Of a DNA stretch of 64,000 bases, positions 51,593 to 60,454 are shown one piece after another. The stretch is taken from positions 2,938,828 through 3,002,827 of the forward strand of contig NZ_CP039865.1 in NCBI RefSeq assembly GCF_005160265.1, written 5' to 3'. Origin of the DNA: Phreatobacter aquaticus. GTDB taxonomy: Bacteria; Pseudomonadota; Alphaproteobacteria; Rhizobiales; Phreatobacteraceae. A program made the position numbers and the translations under genes. Under the pieces are notes generated by a model. It was not told the DNA's origin. It searched no databases and saw nothing but the letters and a program-made list of their open reading frames with translations. Numbering within the stretch: the first letter of the stretch is position 1; each line of letters opens with the position of its first letter.

Positions 51593-53134
51593 TCACGCGA
51601 TCCGGCTGGTGTGGCCGGCCCAGTAGCGGTCGCGCAGCAGGCGCTTGTAGAGCTTTCCGGTCGGATGGCGCGGCAGTTCGGCCTCGAAGTCGATCGAGCG
51701 CGGGCATTTGATCGGTGAGAGCTGCTGGCGGCAGAAGGCCATCAGCCGGGCAGCCAGTTCCGGGCCGGCGGCTGCGAGATTGCGCGGCTGCACCACAGCC
51801 TTCACCTCCTCGCCGAATTCCTCGCTCGGCACGCCGAACACCGCGACATCCAGCACGTCGGGGTGCTCGATCAGCACGTTCTCGGCCTCCTGCGGATAGA
51901 TGTTCACCCCGCCGGAAATGATCATGAAGGCGCGGCGGTCGGTGAGATAGAGGAAGCCGTCGGCATCGACATAGCCGATGTCGCCGAGGGTCGCCCAGCC
52001 ATTGGGCATCACCGAGGAAGCGGTCTTGGCCTTGTCATTGTGATATTCGAACGGCCGCCCCTCGGCGAAATAGATCGCGCCCACATCGCCGGTCGGCACC
52101 AGTTCGCCCTCGTCGTCGACGATGCGCAGCTTGCCGGCAAGTGCCTTGCCGACCGTGCCGCGATGCTCAAGCCATTCCTGGCTGTTGCAGAATGTCAGGC
52201 CGCAACCCTCGGTGCCGGCGTAATATTCCGAGATGATCGGCCCCCACCATTCGATCATCCGCTCCTTGACGGGGATGGGGCAGGGGGCGGCGGCATGGAA
52301 CGCGACCTCAAGCGAGCTCATGTCGTAGCGCTGACGCGCGTCCTCCGGCAGTTTCAGGATGCGCACGAACATCGTCGGCACCACCTGGGTGTGGGTGATC
52401 CGGTGCTTCGGGATGAGCCTGAGGAACTGCTCTGCGTCGAAATCCTCCATCACCACGCAGGTGCCGCCAAAGCGCTGCACCATCATGCAGAAGCGTAAGG
52501 GCGCGGCATGATAGAGCGGCGCGGGCGACAGGTAGGTCATGTCGGCCGAGAACGACAGCGCGCCGCACACCACCATCATGAACGGGTTCGGGGTCTCGAT
52601 CGGCACCGGCTCCAGCGGGTTCTTGATGCCCTTGGGGCGGCCGGTCGTGCCGGAGGAATAGAGCATGTCGAGGCCCGAGGCCTCGTCGGCAATGCGGCTG
52701 GCGGGCATGGCGAGCGCCGCCTCCTCCAGGCTCCGGTAGCCGGGAATCGTGCCGCCGGTCATGAACCAGTCGCGGACATCCGGGCAGAGCGCCGGCAACT
52801 GAGCGGCGGTCTCGGCCAGCGCGCGCGAGCCGATCACCAGCTTTGCCCCGCAATCGCCGATGATGAAGGCGGCTTCGCCCGGCGTCAGCCGCGTGCTCAT
52901 GGCGGTGTAATAGAGGCCGGAGCGCTGCGCAGCCCAGCAGATCTCGAAGAAACGCGGGTTGTTGTCGAGCATCAGGGCGATGTGGTCGCCGGTCCTCAGG
53001 CCCTGCGCCCGGAAGAACTGCGCGATGCGGTTCGATCGGTCCTCCAGCTGGCCATAGGTGACGATCTCGCCCGAGCCGGCCATCACATAGGCCGGCTTGT
53101 TGGGATCGGCGGCGGCATGGATGAAGGGATGCAT
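51593..53134 (-). CDS. Acyl-CoA synthetase, AMP-forming
   Basis: 513 residues of the ANL superfamily. P-loop YSSGTTGRPKG (about 163-173) then KNPLEPVPI; hinge motif ATLGDIGYVDADGFLYLTDR; ISGGVNIYPQEAENVL; C-terminal catalytic lysine in HPTGKLYKR. The region YYAGTEG corresponds to motif A5. Substrate cannot be told; the group includes medium- and long-chain or aromatic acid ligases. It differs from the MatB at 8.7-10.2 kb. It begins at ATG 53134 and probably has its own promoter, with the palindromic element upstream of it. Confidence 0.88.
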   Translation of the reverse strand: MHPFIHAAADPNKPAYVMAGSGEIVTYGQLEDRSNRIAQFFRAQGLRTGDHIALMLDNNPRFFEICWAAQRSGLYYTAMSTRLTPGEAAFIIGDCGAKLVIGSRALAETAAQLPALCPDVRDWFMTGGTIPGYRSLEEAALAMPASRIADEASGLDMLYSSGTTGRPKGIKNPLEPVPIETPNPFMMVVCGALSFSADMTYLSPAPLYHAAPLRFCMMVQRFGGTCVVMEDFDAEQFLRLIPKHRITHTQVVPTMFVRILKLPEDARQRYDMSSLEVAFHAAAPCPIPVKERMIEWWGPIISEYYAGTEGCGLTFCNSQEWLEHRGTVGKALAGKLRIVDDEGELVPTGDVGAIYFAEGRPFEYHNDKAKTASSVMPNGWATLGDIGYVDADGFLYLTDRRAFMIISGGVNIYPQEAENVLIEHPDVLDVAVFGVPSEEFGEEVKAVVQPRNLAAAGPELAARLMAFCRQQLSPIKCPRSIDFEAELPRHPTGKLYKRLLRDRYWAGHTSRIA

Positions 53135-53294
53135 GGGCTGACGTCCTCCCCTGTGGCCAGGCTCTCTTGCTGGAGCTCAGGCCATTTCAGAGCGTGAACC
53201 GCTCTTTCATTGCGGGGAAGAAAAGCACAGGGGGCGGCGGCCCTCAAGCGGGGCGGTCAGGGCCGAAGGGGGGAGGGGCGGTGGCGGGGCAGGG

Positions 53295-53456
53295 GCCCCT
53301 CACCCTAACCCTCTCCCCGCAGGCGGGGAGAGGGAACGCCTCGGCTCAAGGGCCGGGGGTGGCTCTTGTCTTCGGTGGCCGTGGGTCCGTATGGCGCCGC
53401 CAGGCGCGCTCGTATCCCCTCTCCCCGCCTGCGGGGAGAGGGCAAGGGTGAGGGGC
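53295..53456. repeat. Palindromic intergenic element with inverted terminal arms
   Basis: About 162 bp. The left arm starts GCCCCTCACCCTAACCCTCT and the right arm ends AGAGGGCAAGGGTGAGGGGC, which are near-perfect inverse copies. Each arm also contains its own CTCCCCGC / GCGGGGAG hairpin. There is no open frame of note. The look is that of the short interspersed repeats (BIME/REP-like) found between genes in many proteobacteria, possibly a remnant of a small transposable element. It lies between the acyl-CoA synthetase start and the end of an AapJ-like gene. Confidence 0.8.
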
Positions 53457-53490
53457 TTCCTTCGCTGGTCAGAAGCCCATCAGTTCCCGA

Positions 53491-54519
53491 TCAGCGGATC
53501 GGATAGGGATATTGCAGGCCGCCGCGCGTTCCCAGCTGGTTCAGTCCGCGCGGCAGGCCGAGCCGCGATCCCGCACCGACATTGCGGTCGAAGCTTTCGC
53601 CGTAATTGCCGACATGGCGGATGATCCGGTAGGCCCAGTCATTCGACAGACCCATGGTTTCGCCGAACTTCGAATCCACGCCCAGCAACCGGCGGATTTC
53701 CGGATTGGTGGATGCCAGCATCTCCTTCGCGTTGGCCTGGGTCACGCCCATGTCCTCGGCATTCAGCATGGCATTGTGGGTCCAGCGGACGATGGCGACG
53801 AAATTCTCGTCACCACGGCGCACCGCCGGTCCGAGCGGCTCGCGCGAGATCAGTTCCGGCAGGATGATGTAGTCGTTGGGATTGGCGAATTTCAGCCGTT
53901 CCGCCGCCAGGCCCGACGAATCCGTGGTGAAACTGTCGCAGCGGCCGCTCTCGAAGGCCTTCACGCCCTCATCGTTGGTTTTGAAGCTGACCACCTCGTA
54001 GCGCATGTTGTTGGCGCGGAAATAGTCGGCGAGGTTGAGCTCGGTCGTCGTGCCCTGGGTCACGCAGATGGACGCGCCCGACAGGCCCTTGACGCTGGTG
54101 ACGTTCAGCGACTTGCGGACCATGAAGCCCTGGCCGTCGAAATAGTTGATGGTCGGCCAGGCCATGCCCATGCCGGTGTCGCGGCTCATCGTATAGGTGG
54201 CGTTGCGGGCGAGCATGTCGACATCGCCGGTCTGCACCACGATGAAGCGCGTCTGCGCCGTGGTCTGGACGAAGCGGATCTTGGTCGGATCGTCGAAGAT
54301 CGCGGCGGCGACGGCGCGGCAGAGGTCGATATCGAGCCCCTTCCACTCGCCGCCATCGGCCTGGAAGCCGAAGCCCGGCAGGCCCGTATGGATGCCGCAG
54401 GTCAGGAACCCGCGCTGCTTGATGCGCTCCAGCACATTGGGCATCGGGGCCTGGGCCTGGGCGGCACCTGAGGCGAGCGCCGATAGCCCGAGGGCCGCGG
54501 CGAGAACAAGACGTTTCAT
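53491..54519 (-). CDS. Amino-acid ABC transporter substrate-binding protein (AapJ-like)
   Basis: 342 residues. Sec signal (MKRLVLAAALGLSALASGAAQAQ), then the type II binding fold: LTCGIHTGLPGFGFQADGGEWKGLDIDLCRAVAAAIF, FDGQGFMVRKSL, ASICVTQGTTTELNLADYF, DSFTTDSSGLAAERL and the end RSRLGLPRGLNQLGTRGGLQYPYPIR. It resembles the general L-amino-acid receptor AapJ, but the aapQMP genes are absent here. It lies 24 bp downstream of the aminotransferase gene, so an operon with it is likely; the imported amino compound is probably what the enzyme uses. Confidence 0.88.
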   Translation of the reverse strand: MKRLVLAAALGLSALASGAAQAQAPMPNVLERIKQRGFLTCGIHTGLPGFGFQADGGEWKGLDIDLCRAVAAAIFDDPTKIRFVQTTAQTRFIVVQTGDVDMLARNATYTMSRDTGMGMAWPTINYFDGQGFMVRKSLNVTSVKGLSGASICVTQGTTTELNLADYFRANNMRYEVVSFKTNDEGVKAFESGRCDSFTTDSSGLAAERLKFANPNDYIILPELISREPLGPAVRRGDENFVAIVRWTHNAMLNAEDMGVTQANAKEMLASTNPEIRRLLGVDSKFGETMGLSNDWAYRIIRHVGNYGESFDRNVGAGSRLGLPRGLNQLGTRGGLQYPYPIR

Positions 54520-54542
54520 GAGATGGATCTCCTCTGGAAAGA

Positions 54543-55874
54543 TCAGGACAGGCCGGAAATGGCCGCGTCGACGGCTTCTGCGAGCCGTTCGACAATCAGG
54601 TCGATGGTCTGTTCATCGACGATGAAGGGGGGCGCCAGCAGCACATGGTCGCCGGACGTGCCGTCCACCGTGCCGCCGGATGGATAGACCATCAGGCCGC
54701 GCGCCATGGCCTCGGCCTTGATGCGGGCATGCAGCTTGAACTTCGGATCGAACGGCGTCTTGGCGCCGCGATCGGCGACGATCTCGATCGACTGGAACAG
54801 GCCGCGTCCCCGGATATCGCCGACATGGTGGTGATTGCCGAAGCGCTCGTTGAGCCGGCGGGTCAGATAGGCGCCCTGGGCCTTCACGTTGGCCAGCAGA
54901 TTGTCGCGCTTGATCACCTTCTGCACGGCAAGCGCCGCCGCCATGGCCAGCGGATGGCCGAGATAGGTATGGCCATGCATGAAATTGCCCGAGCCCTTGG
55001 CGAAGGCGTCATAGACGTGGTTGGCGAGCAGCACCGCGCCGATCGGCGCGAAGCCGCCGCCGAGTCCCTTGGCCACCGTCATGATATCGGGCGAGATGCC
55101 CTCCTGCTCGCAGGCATGGAGCGTGCCGGTGCGCCCCATGCCGCACATGACCTCGTCGAGGATCAGGAGAATGCCGTGGCGGGTGCAGATCTCGCGCACC
55201 TTGGTGAAATAGCCGGGCACCGGCGTGATCGTGCCGGCGGTGGCGCCGCCCACCGTCTCGGCGACGAAGGCGATGATCGTGTCCGGCCCAAGTGTCTGGA
55301 TCTCGGCTTCCAGTTCATCGGCGAGCCTGGCGCCATAGGCCTCCGGCGTCTCGTCGGCGCGCTTGCCGCGATACTCGAAGCTCGGCGAAACGTGATGGAC
55401 GTCGATCAGCAGTGGTCCGAAGGCCTTGCGCCTGGCCATGCTGCCGCCCAGCGCCAGCGCTCCCAGCGTGTTGCCATGATAGCTCTGCAGCCGCGCGATG
55501 AACTTCGTCCGCTGCGGCTGGCCGCGCTCGACATGATATTGCCGCGCCATCTTCATGGCGGCCTCGATCGCCTCCGAGCCGCCGGAGACGAAATAGACAT
55601 GGCCGATGCCGGGAGGCGCATCGGCGATCAGGGTCTCGGCCAGTTCCTCGGCCACCTTGGTGGTGAAGAAGCTCGTATGGGCATAGGCGAGCTTGTCGAG
55701 CTGGGCATGCATGGCGGCCAGCACATCGGGGTGGGAATGGCCGAGGCAGGAGACCGCCGCGCCGCCGGAGGCATCGATATACTCCTTGCCATTGGCGTCA
55801 CGGATCACCATGCCCTGGCCGCTCTCCGCCACGGGATAGTCGTGGGCGATGGTACGATGCAGAACCTTGGTCAT
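54543..55874 (-). CDS. Class III aminotransferase (PLP)
   Basis: 443 residues. The PLP lysine is K269 in TVAKGLGGGFAPIGA, the aspartate is D240 in LILDEVMCGMGRTG, and the phosphate-binding motif GGSEAIEAA lies at 98-106. This group includes omega-amino acid:pyruvate and beta-alanine transaminases and is often found with amino-acid transporters. Substrate is not fixed. The ATG overlaps the stop of the regulator gene (ATGA at 55871-55874), showing coupling. With the downstream receptor and upstream RpiR regulator it makes an amine or amino-acid use operon. Confidence 0.9.
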   Translation of the reverse strand: MTKVLHRTIAHDYPVAESGQGMVIRDANGKEYIDASGGAAVSCLGHSHPDVLAAMHAQLDKLAYAHTSFFTTKVAEELAETLIADAPPGIGHVYFVSGGSEAIEAAMKMARQYHVERGQPQRTKFIARLQSYHGNTLGALALGGSMARRKAFGPLLIDVHHVSPSFEYRGKRADETPEAYGARLADELEAEIQTLGPDTIIAFVAETVGGATAGTITPVPGYFTKVREICTRHGILLILDEVMCGMGRTGTLHACEQEGISPDIMTVAKGLGGGFAPIGAVLLANHVYDAFAKGSGNFMHGHTYLGHPLAMAAALAVQKVIKRDNLLANVKAQGAYLTRRLNERFGNHHHVGDIRGRGLFQSIEIVADRGAKTPFDPKFKLHARIKAEAMARGLMVYPSGGTVDGTSGDHVLLAPPFIVDEQTIDLIVERLAEAVDAAISGLS

Positions 55875-56764
55875 GCGGATCTCCGTCGGGCGGCATTGGG
55901 CTTGAGAAACGTGTCGAAGGCGGCAAGCTGCGCTTCGCCGTCGGCAATTGCCGCCAGCGCCTTGTCACCGCGCGCCGCGGTGATCAGGGCGGCCAGGCAC
56001 TCGATGGCCGCGAAGGCCGGGGTCATCGTGTGGAAGAAGGATGGCGTCTCGGTGCGCACCAGCACGAGATGCCCGGCCAGCGCCGCGATCGGTGCATGCA
56101 GGCTGTCGGTGATGGCAAGGATCGTCGCGCCGCGGGCGCGGGCAAATTCGGCGGCCTGCAATGTCTGGCGCGTGTAGGGATCGACGGTGACCACCACCAG
56201 CACGTCGCCCGGACCCGCCTCGCGCAGCGCGTCGATGCCACGCCCGCCGGCCATGTCGACCAGCGTCGAAGGCTCGCCGATCAGCGCGTGGATATAGTCG
56301 AGCATGTAGGCGGCCGGGAAACTGGAGCGCAGCCCCAGGCAGAACACCCGCCGCGCCCCAACCAGCAGGGTTGCCGCCTGTGTCAGCCGCGCGACCGAAT
56401 CCGGTTCCGACAACGCCCTCAGATGGTCGCCAAGCGCCGCGAACAGGTCCTGCGCCAGCGCCGCCTCGCCCTGGTCGTCGCGGCGGACGATCAATTCGGC
56501 GGCGCGCCCCCGGAAACTCTCGGGCCGCTCGCGCAAGGACGCCGCAAACACCTGCCTGATCGCCTCGTAGCCCTCGAAGCCGAGGCGCTGGGCAAGCCTT
56601 GTCAGCGTGGCAGGCGCAAGGCCCGCGCGCTTGGCCTGCTCGCGGGTGGTCAGAAGCGCGACATCGGCGGGATGATCGAGCATCCAGCGCGCTGCCTCCT
56701 GCAATTGCGGAGAGAGCGCGTCGAAGGTCTCGTTCAGCCGGGAGAGAACCGTCGCCTGTTCCAT
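55871..56764 (-). CDS. RpiR-family transcriptional regulator
   Basis: 297 residues. N-terminal helix-turn-helix about 1-80 (LTTREQAKRAGLAPATLTRLAQRLGFEGYEAIRQVF) followed by a SIS domain (about 125-260) that binds a phosphosugar or related effector. In other cases RpiR/MurR proteins control sugar or amino-sugar genes; the neighbouring aminotransferase and receptor suggest an amino compound here. It starts at ATG 56764, and the gene order is rpiR, aminotransferase, receptor. Two inverted repeats lie just upstream. Confidence 0.92.
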   Translation of the reverse strand: MEQATVLSRLNETFDALSPQLQEAARWMLDHPADVALLTTREQAKRAGLAPATLTRLAQRLGFEGYEAIRQVFAASLRERPESFRGRAAELIVRRDDQGEAALAQDLFAALGDHLRALSEPDSVARLTQAATLLVGARRVFCLGLRSSFPAAYMLDYIHALIGEPSTLVDMAGGRGIDALREAGPGDVLVVVTVDPYTRQTLQAAEFARARGATILAITDSLHAPIAALAGHLVLVRTETPSFFHTMTPAFAAIECLAALITAARGDKALAAIADGEAQLAAFDTFLKPNAARRRSA

Positions 56765-56794
56765 GGGCGCGAGCCTAGCAGGAAACGGGCCGGA

Positions 56795-56810
56795 TGAAAC
56801 AGGTGTTTCA
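56795..56810. promoter_or_regulatory. Likely RpiR operator
   Basis: Perfect inverted repeat TGAAAC-AGGT-GTTTCA, 30 bp before the rpiR start. Two-fold symmetric sites of this size near the promoter are typical for RpiR regulators. Confidence 0.55.
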
Positions 56811-56821
56811 TGTCATCCGAA

Positions 56822-56839
56822 ATGATCCGTATGGATCAT
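56822..56839. promoter_or_regulatory. Second palindrome upstream of rpiR
   Basis: ATGATCC-GTAT-GGATCAT, a perfect inverted repeat with 7-base arms, 57 bp before rpiR and 12 bp past the first repeat. It could be a site for another factor or a transcription terminator element; role is not shown. The rest of the 305-bp gap up to 57069 has no gene that I can support. Confidence 0.45.
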
Positions 56840-57069
56840 CGTGAGAGTCTGGCGATCTGGCGATCAGCCGCTTTGCAGCAATGGCGGCGACGGCGTCGGC
56901 CGGCCGAGAACCGCAGCGAAGACGACTTCGTGATCGACCATAGGCCCTTCCGGCAAATCCGATCGATGCGGGGTTGCAAGGCGGCGAAGCGCTTCATCTG
57001 GTCGCATATGATGCTCAAGCCCATGAAAATGTCGCATTTTTTACCGCCTGTTCACCATGACAGGGCTTG

Positions 57070-58515
57070 ATGTTCGCGCTAGGTGAATCCGCCCGTCGTC
57101 ATGGGCGGCGCGTGGCATTCCGGGGAAGCATGGTGGCGGCTGAGGCAAGGATATCGAGGCCGGCTGGCGGTCTGATCGCGGCAATCGCCGCGGTCGTGGC
57201 CCTCGCATGGCCAGGCCTCGCCGTCGCGCAATCAGCGGTCTGCCAACAGATCATGGCGCAGATTGCCCGCCTCGATGCCTCGGGCGCGAGCCGTGGGCCC
57301 GCCAATCCCCGCTTCGCGGCGCTCGCCAATCGCCAGCGCGCCGAAATCGCCAGCGCCAGCCAGCAATATCAGGCGAGCGGCTGCGGTGGCTTCTTCCAGC
57401 CCGGCCAATGTTCGGGCCTTCAGGCGCGGATCGGCCAGATGCGGGCCAATCTTGCCCAACTCGAGGCGCAGGCGCGCGGTTCGGGCGGCCAGTCGGTCGA
57501 ACGCAACCGCCTGCTGCAGACGCTAGCCGTCAACAATTGCCGCCGTGGCCCGCCGCCGCCCGATACCCGACAGGCGGCCCCGCCGCAGCCGCAGCGCCCG
57601 ACCGGCCTGTTCGGCAACCTGTTCGGGGGCGACGCCACGCCCGAGCGCGAGATCTACCGTCAGGCCCGCACCCCGGATTCCGGTCCGCAGACCGCCTATC
57701 GGGTCGACCCGCAACAGGGCCGCCAGCCCAATTTCATCGAGCAATTGTTCGGCGGCGGTCAGCGCAACGATCCCCGTGACCAGCCGGGCGATCCGAACCA
57801 GCAGGCAGGGCTGCCAGCCCTCGGCGAGGAAGGCGAACGTCCCCGCGGCGTCGGCTATCGCGCGGTCTGCGTCAGACTGTGCGACGGCGCCTTCTTCCCG
57901 ATGACCTCGGCGGCCCGGCCGGGCGCCGGCCTCGGCGACCAGGACATGTGCCAGATGCAGTGCCCGGGCACCGAAGTGGCGCTGTTCCGCATGCGCGACG
58001 ACCGGATCGAGAATGCCGTCTCGTCCACCGGCCGCACCTATTCGTCGCTGCCCAATGCGCTGCGCTTCCGCCAGCGCTTCGATGCCACCTGCACCTGCCG
58101 CCCGCGCGACGGGTCCTGGGCCGCCGCCTTCTCCAACCGCCAGGACCCGACCCTGCGCTCCGGCGACCAGGTGGTCTCCGCAGACCAGGCCCGGCTTCTG
58201 TCGCTGCCGAGTTCGCAGCGCGAGCAGGTGCGAGAGCAGATCGCCATCGAGGAGCGCGCCCGCCGCGATGCCGAGCGTCAGGCGCGGGCCGACCGGCTGC
58301 GTGGCCGCGACGGTGGTTCGGGACAGGTGATCGGGCTCGACGGCCAGCCACGTCAGGCCCCGCCGCCCGAGCCCGTCGAGATGCGTCCGGCAACCGAGCC
58401 CCAGCCGGAGCCGGCAAGCTCTGCTCAGGCCGGTACGGCGGAACCACGCACCATCCGTCATGTCGGCCCGGTTCTCGCGCCCCGCATCGACCAGCCGGTG
58501 ACGCCCGGCGACTGA
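57070..58515 (+). CDS. DUF2865 secreted protein
   Basis: About 481 residues. A hydrophobic segment near 38-54 (IAAIAAVVALAWPGLAVAQ) serves as signal; ATG at 57130 would give a more normal signal peptide than 57070, which leaves a long leader. Mature part: helical N-half with cysteines (QSAVCQQIM, GCGGFF), a Pro-rich linker, and a C-half with the DUF2865 core: GYRAVCVRLCDGAFFPMTSAARPG, MCQMQCPGTEVALFRM, SSTGRTYSSLPNALRFRQRFDATCTC. Six or more cysteines suggest disulfides. Typical of Hyphomicrobiales, function unknown. Confidence 0.85.
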   Translation: MFALGESARRHGRRVAFRGSMVAAEARISRPAGGLIAAIAAVVALAWPGLAVAQSAVCQQIMAQIARLDASGASRGPANPRFAALANRQRAEIASASQQYQASGCGGFFQPGQCSGLQARIGQMRANLAQLEAQARGSGGQSVERNRLLQTLAVNNCRRGPPPPDTRQAAPPQPQRPTGLFGNLFGGDATPEREIYRQARTPDSGPQTAYRVDPQQGRQPNFIEQLFGGGQRNDPRDQPGDPNQQAGLPALGEEGERPRGVGYRAVCVRLCDGAFFPMTSAARPGAGLGDQDMCQMQCPGTEVALFRMRDDRIENAVSSTGRTYSSLPNALRFRQRFDATCTCRPRDGSWAAAFSNRQDPTLRSGDQVVSADQARLLSLPSSQREQVREQIAIEERARRDAERQARADRLRGRDGGSGQVIGLDGQPRQAPPPEPVEMRPATEPQPEPASSAQAGTAEPRTIRHVGPVLAPRIDQPVTPGD

Positions 58516-58607
58516 CCCGCCATCTCCGTCGCTCGGCCAGTGGACCAATCACCGGTCGCCGTGCATCACTTGCCCCATTCGTTGCGCTTGCAACCATCGG
58601 GGAGCCC

Positions 58608-60230
58608 ATGAACCTGCCCAGCCTGGACCAGCCGAACCCGGACATGCGGAACGCGCCGCGGTTCCAGTTCGCTTATCGGCGTTCGCCCGACCAGGATGCA
58701 CCGGCGCGCCATCCCGTGGTCATCGTCGGGGCAGGGCCGGTGGGCCTGAGTGCCGCCATCGATCTCGCGCAGGCCGGCATCAAGGTGGTGCTCCTCGACG
58801 ATGCCGACCGCATCGGTGAGGGCAGCCGCGCCATCTGCTTTTCCAAGCGCACGCTGGAAATCTTCGATCGGCTGGGCGTCGGCGAGGCGCTGGTGGAAAA
58901 GGGCGTCACCTGGCAGCGCGGCCGCGTGTTCCGGGGCGAGAGCGAGGTCTATGACTTCGACCTTCTTCCCGAGGGCGGCCACAAGATGCCGGCCTTCATC
59001 AACATCCAGCAATTCTATGTCGAGGCGGCGCTGGTCGAACGTGCGCGGCAGATGCCGGACCTCATCGACATCCGCTGGAAGAACCGGGTGACTGGTCTCC
59101 GCAACGAGGTCGATGGCGCCACACTCACGATCGACACGCCCGATGGTCCCTACGATCTCGCCGCCGACTGGCTGATCGCCTGCGATGGCGCGCGCTCACC
59201 CCTTCGCGCGATGCTGGGGCTCGATTTCGCCGGCGAGGTGTTCGATGACCGCTTTCTGATCGCCGACGTCAAGATGACGGCGGCCTTCCCGACCGAGCGC
59301 TGGTTCTGGTTCCAGCCCCCCTTCCACTCAGGCCAGTCGGCGCTGCTGCACAAGCAGCCGGATGATGTCTGGCGCATCGACTTGCAGCTTGGCCGCGACG
59401 CCGATGCCGAGCGCGAGCGCCAGCCGAGCCAGGTGATCCCGCGCATCGAGCGCATGCTCGGCCATAGCAATTTCACGCTGGAATGGGTCTCGGTCTATCG
59501 CTTCCAGTGCCTGCGGCTGGCGCGCTTCGTCCACGGCCGGGTGATCTTCGCGGGCGATGCCGCCCACCAGGTCTCGCCCTTCGGCGCCCGGGGCGCCAAT
59601 TCCGGCGTGCAGGATGCCGAGAATCTCGCCTGGAAACTGGCGCTGATCGTGACAGGCGAGGCGGAGCCCGAGCTCCTCGACAGCTACGATGCCGAACGTG
59701 GTGCGGCGGCGGACGAGAACATCATGAACTCCACCCGCTCGACCGATTTCATCGCCCCGCCAAGCCCCGGCGAGCGGCATCTGCGCGATGCGGTGCTGGC
59801 GCTCGCCGCCGAGACCGCCTTCGCCAAGCGCTTCGTCAATTCGGGCCGCCTGTCGCTGCCGTCCACCTATGACACGGTGCTCTCGACGCCGGACGATGGC
59901 GAATGGGCGGGCACGGCACGGCTCGGCGCGCCCTTGCCAGACGTGCCTCTGGCGCTGTCCGATGGTCGCAAGGGCTATCTTTCGGAAGTCGTGGGCGGCG
60001 GCTTCATCGTGCTGACCGTCGGCAGACCGGGCACGGCAACTCTCCCGGACGCGCGCCTGCTGGTGATCGGCGAGGACCTGATCGACGCCGACGGCCTGTT
60101 CGCGGCCCGCTTCGACATCAGGCCTGGATCGACCTATCTGATCCGGCCGGACGGCCATCTCGCCGCGCGCTGGCGCGGTTTCGACGCAGCGGCGATTTCT
60201 GCTGCCATCCGTCGCGCCAAGGGGACCTGA
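58608..60230 (+). CDS. FAD-dependent aromatic-type monooxygenase
   Basis: 540 residues, group A flavoprotein monooxygenase. Three nucleotide-binding motifs are visible: VVIVGAGPVGLSAAIDLA near residue 37, the DG motif in LIACDGARSPLR, and GRVIFAGDAAHQVSPFGARG. The C-terminal 110 residues form the thioredoxin-like domain of phenol/MhpA-type hydroxylases. The aromatic substrate is unknown. Its ATG has GGGGAG upstream. A DUF2783 gene follows one base later and a VOC protein next, an arrangement that is recurrent for this enzyme group. Reading frames that start upstream are not used. Confidence 0.9.
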   Translation: MNLPSLDQPNPDMRNAPRFQFAYRRSPDQDAPARHPVVIVGAGPVGLSAAIDLAQAGIKVVLLDDADRIGEGSRAICFSKRTLEIFDRLGVGEALVEKGVTWQRGRVFRGESEVYDFDLLPEGGHKMPAFINIQQFYVEAALVERARQMPDLIDIRWKNRVTGLRNEVDGATLTIDTPDGPYDLAADWLIACDGARSPLRAMLGLDFAGEVFDDRFLIADVKMTAAFPTERWFWFQPPFHSGQSALLHKQPDDVWRIDLQLGRDADAERERQPSQVIPRIERMLGHSNFTLEWVSVYRFQCLRLARFVHGRVIFAGDAAHQVSPFGARGANSGVQDAENLAWKLALIVTGEAEPELLDSYDAERGAAADENIMNSTRSTDFIAPPSPGERHLRDAVLALAAETAFAKRFVNSGRLSLPSTYDTVLSTPDDGEWAGTARLGAPLPDVPLALSDGRKGYLSEVVGGGFIVLTVGRPGTATLPDARLLVIGEDLIDADGLFAARFDIRPGSTYLIRPDGHLAARWRGFDAAAISAAIRRAKGT

Positions 60231-60231
60231 C

Positions 60232-60426
60232 ATGGCCGCGCTCGACACCTCCGCCCGCTTCGCCGACCCCGATGGCGCCTATCGCATTGTGGTCGAGGCG
60301 GTCCGTCCACTGGACGAGGCCGCGAGCGCCGCCTTCATGGCGAGGCTTGTCCTCATCCTTGCCAACCAGATCGGCGATGCCAGCGTGCTGGCCGAGGCCG
60401 TCGATCTCGCGCGGCGCACCGGCTAG
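60232..60426 (+). CDS. DUF2783 small protein
   Basis: 64 residues. DUF2783 pattern DPDGAYRIVVEAVRPLDEAASAAFMARLVLILANQIGD. It begins one base after the monooxygenase stop codon and is a known companion of that enzyme family, though its job has not been worked out; a subunit or chaperone role is possible. Confidence 0.85.
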   Translation: MAALDTSARFADPDGAYRIVVEAVRPLDEAASAAFMARLVLILANQIGDASVLAEAVDLARRTG

Positions 60427-60454
60427 GCTTGTCGCCTTCCAGCAGGGATTCGCC

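Noticed and set aside
53295-53456. Rho-independent terminator only
   Set aside because: There is no T tract and the element has two hairpins in inverted arms about 160 bp apart, better explained as an interspersed repeat.
57879-58607. 243-codon extension before the FAD monooxygenase
   Set aside because: It is antiphase to the DUF2865 gene, Arg/Pro-rich, and the family start is at ATG 58608 with a good ribosome site.
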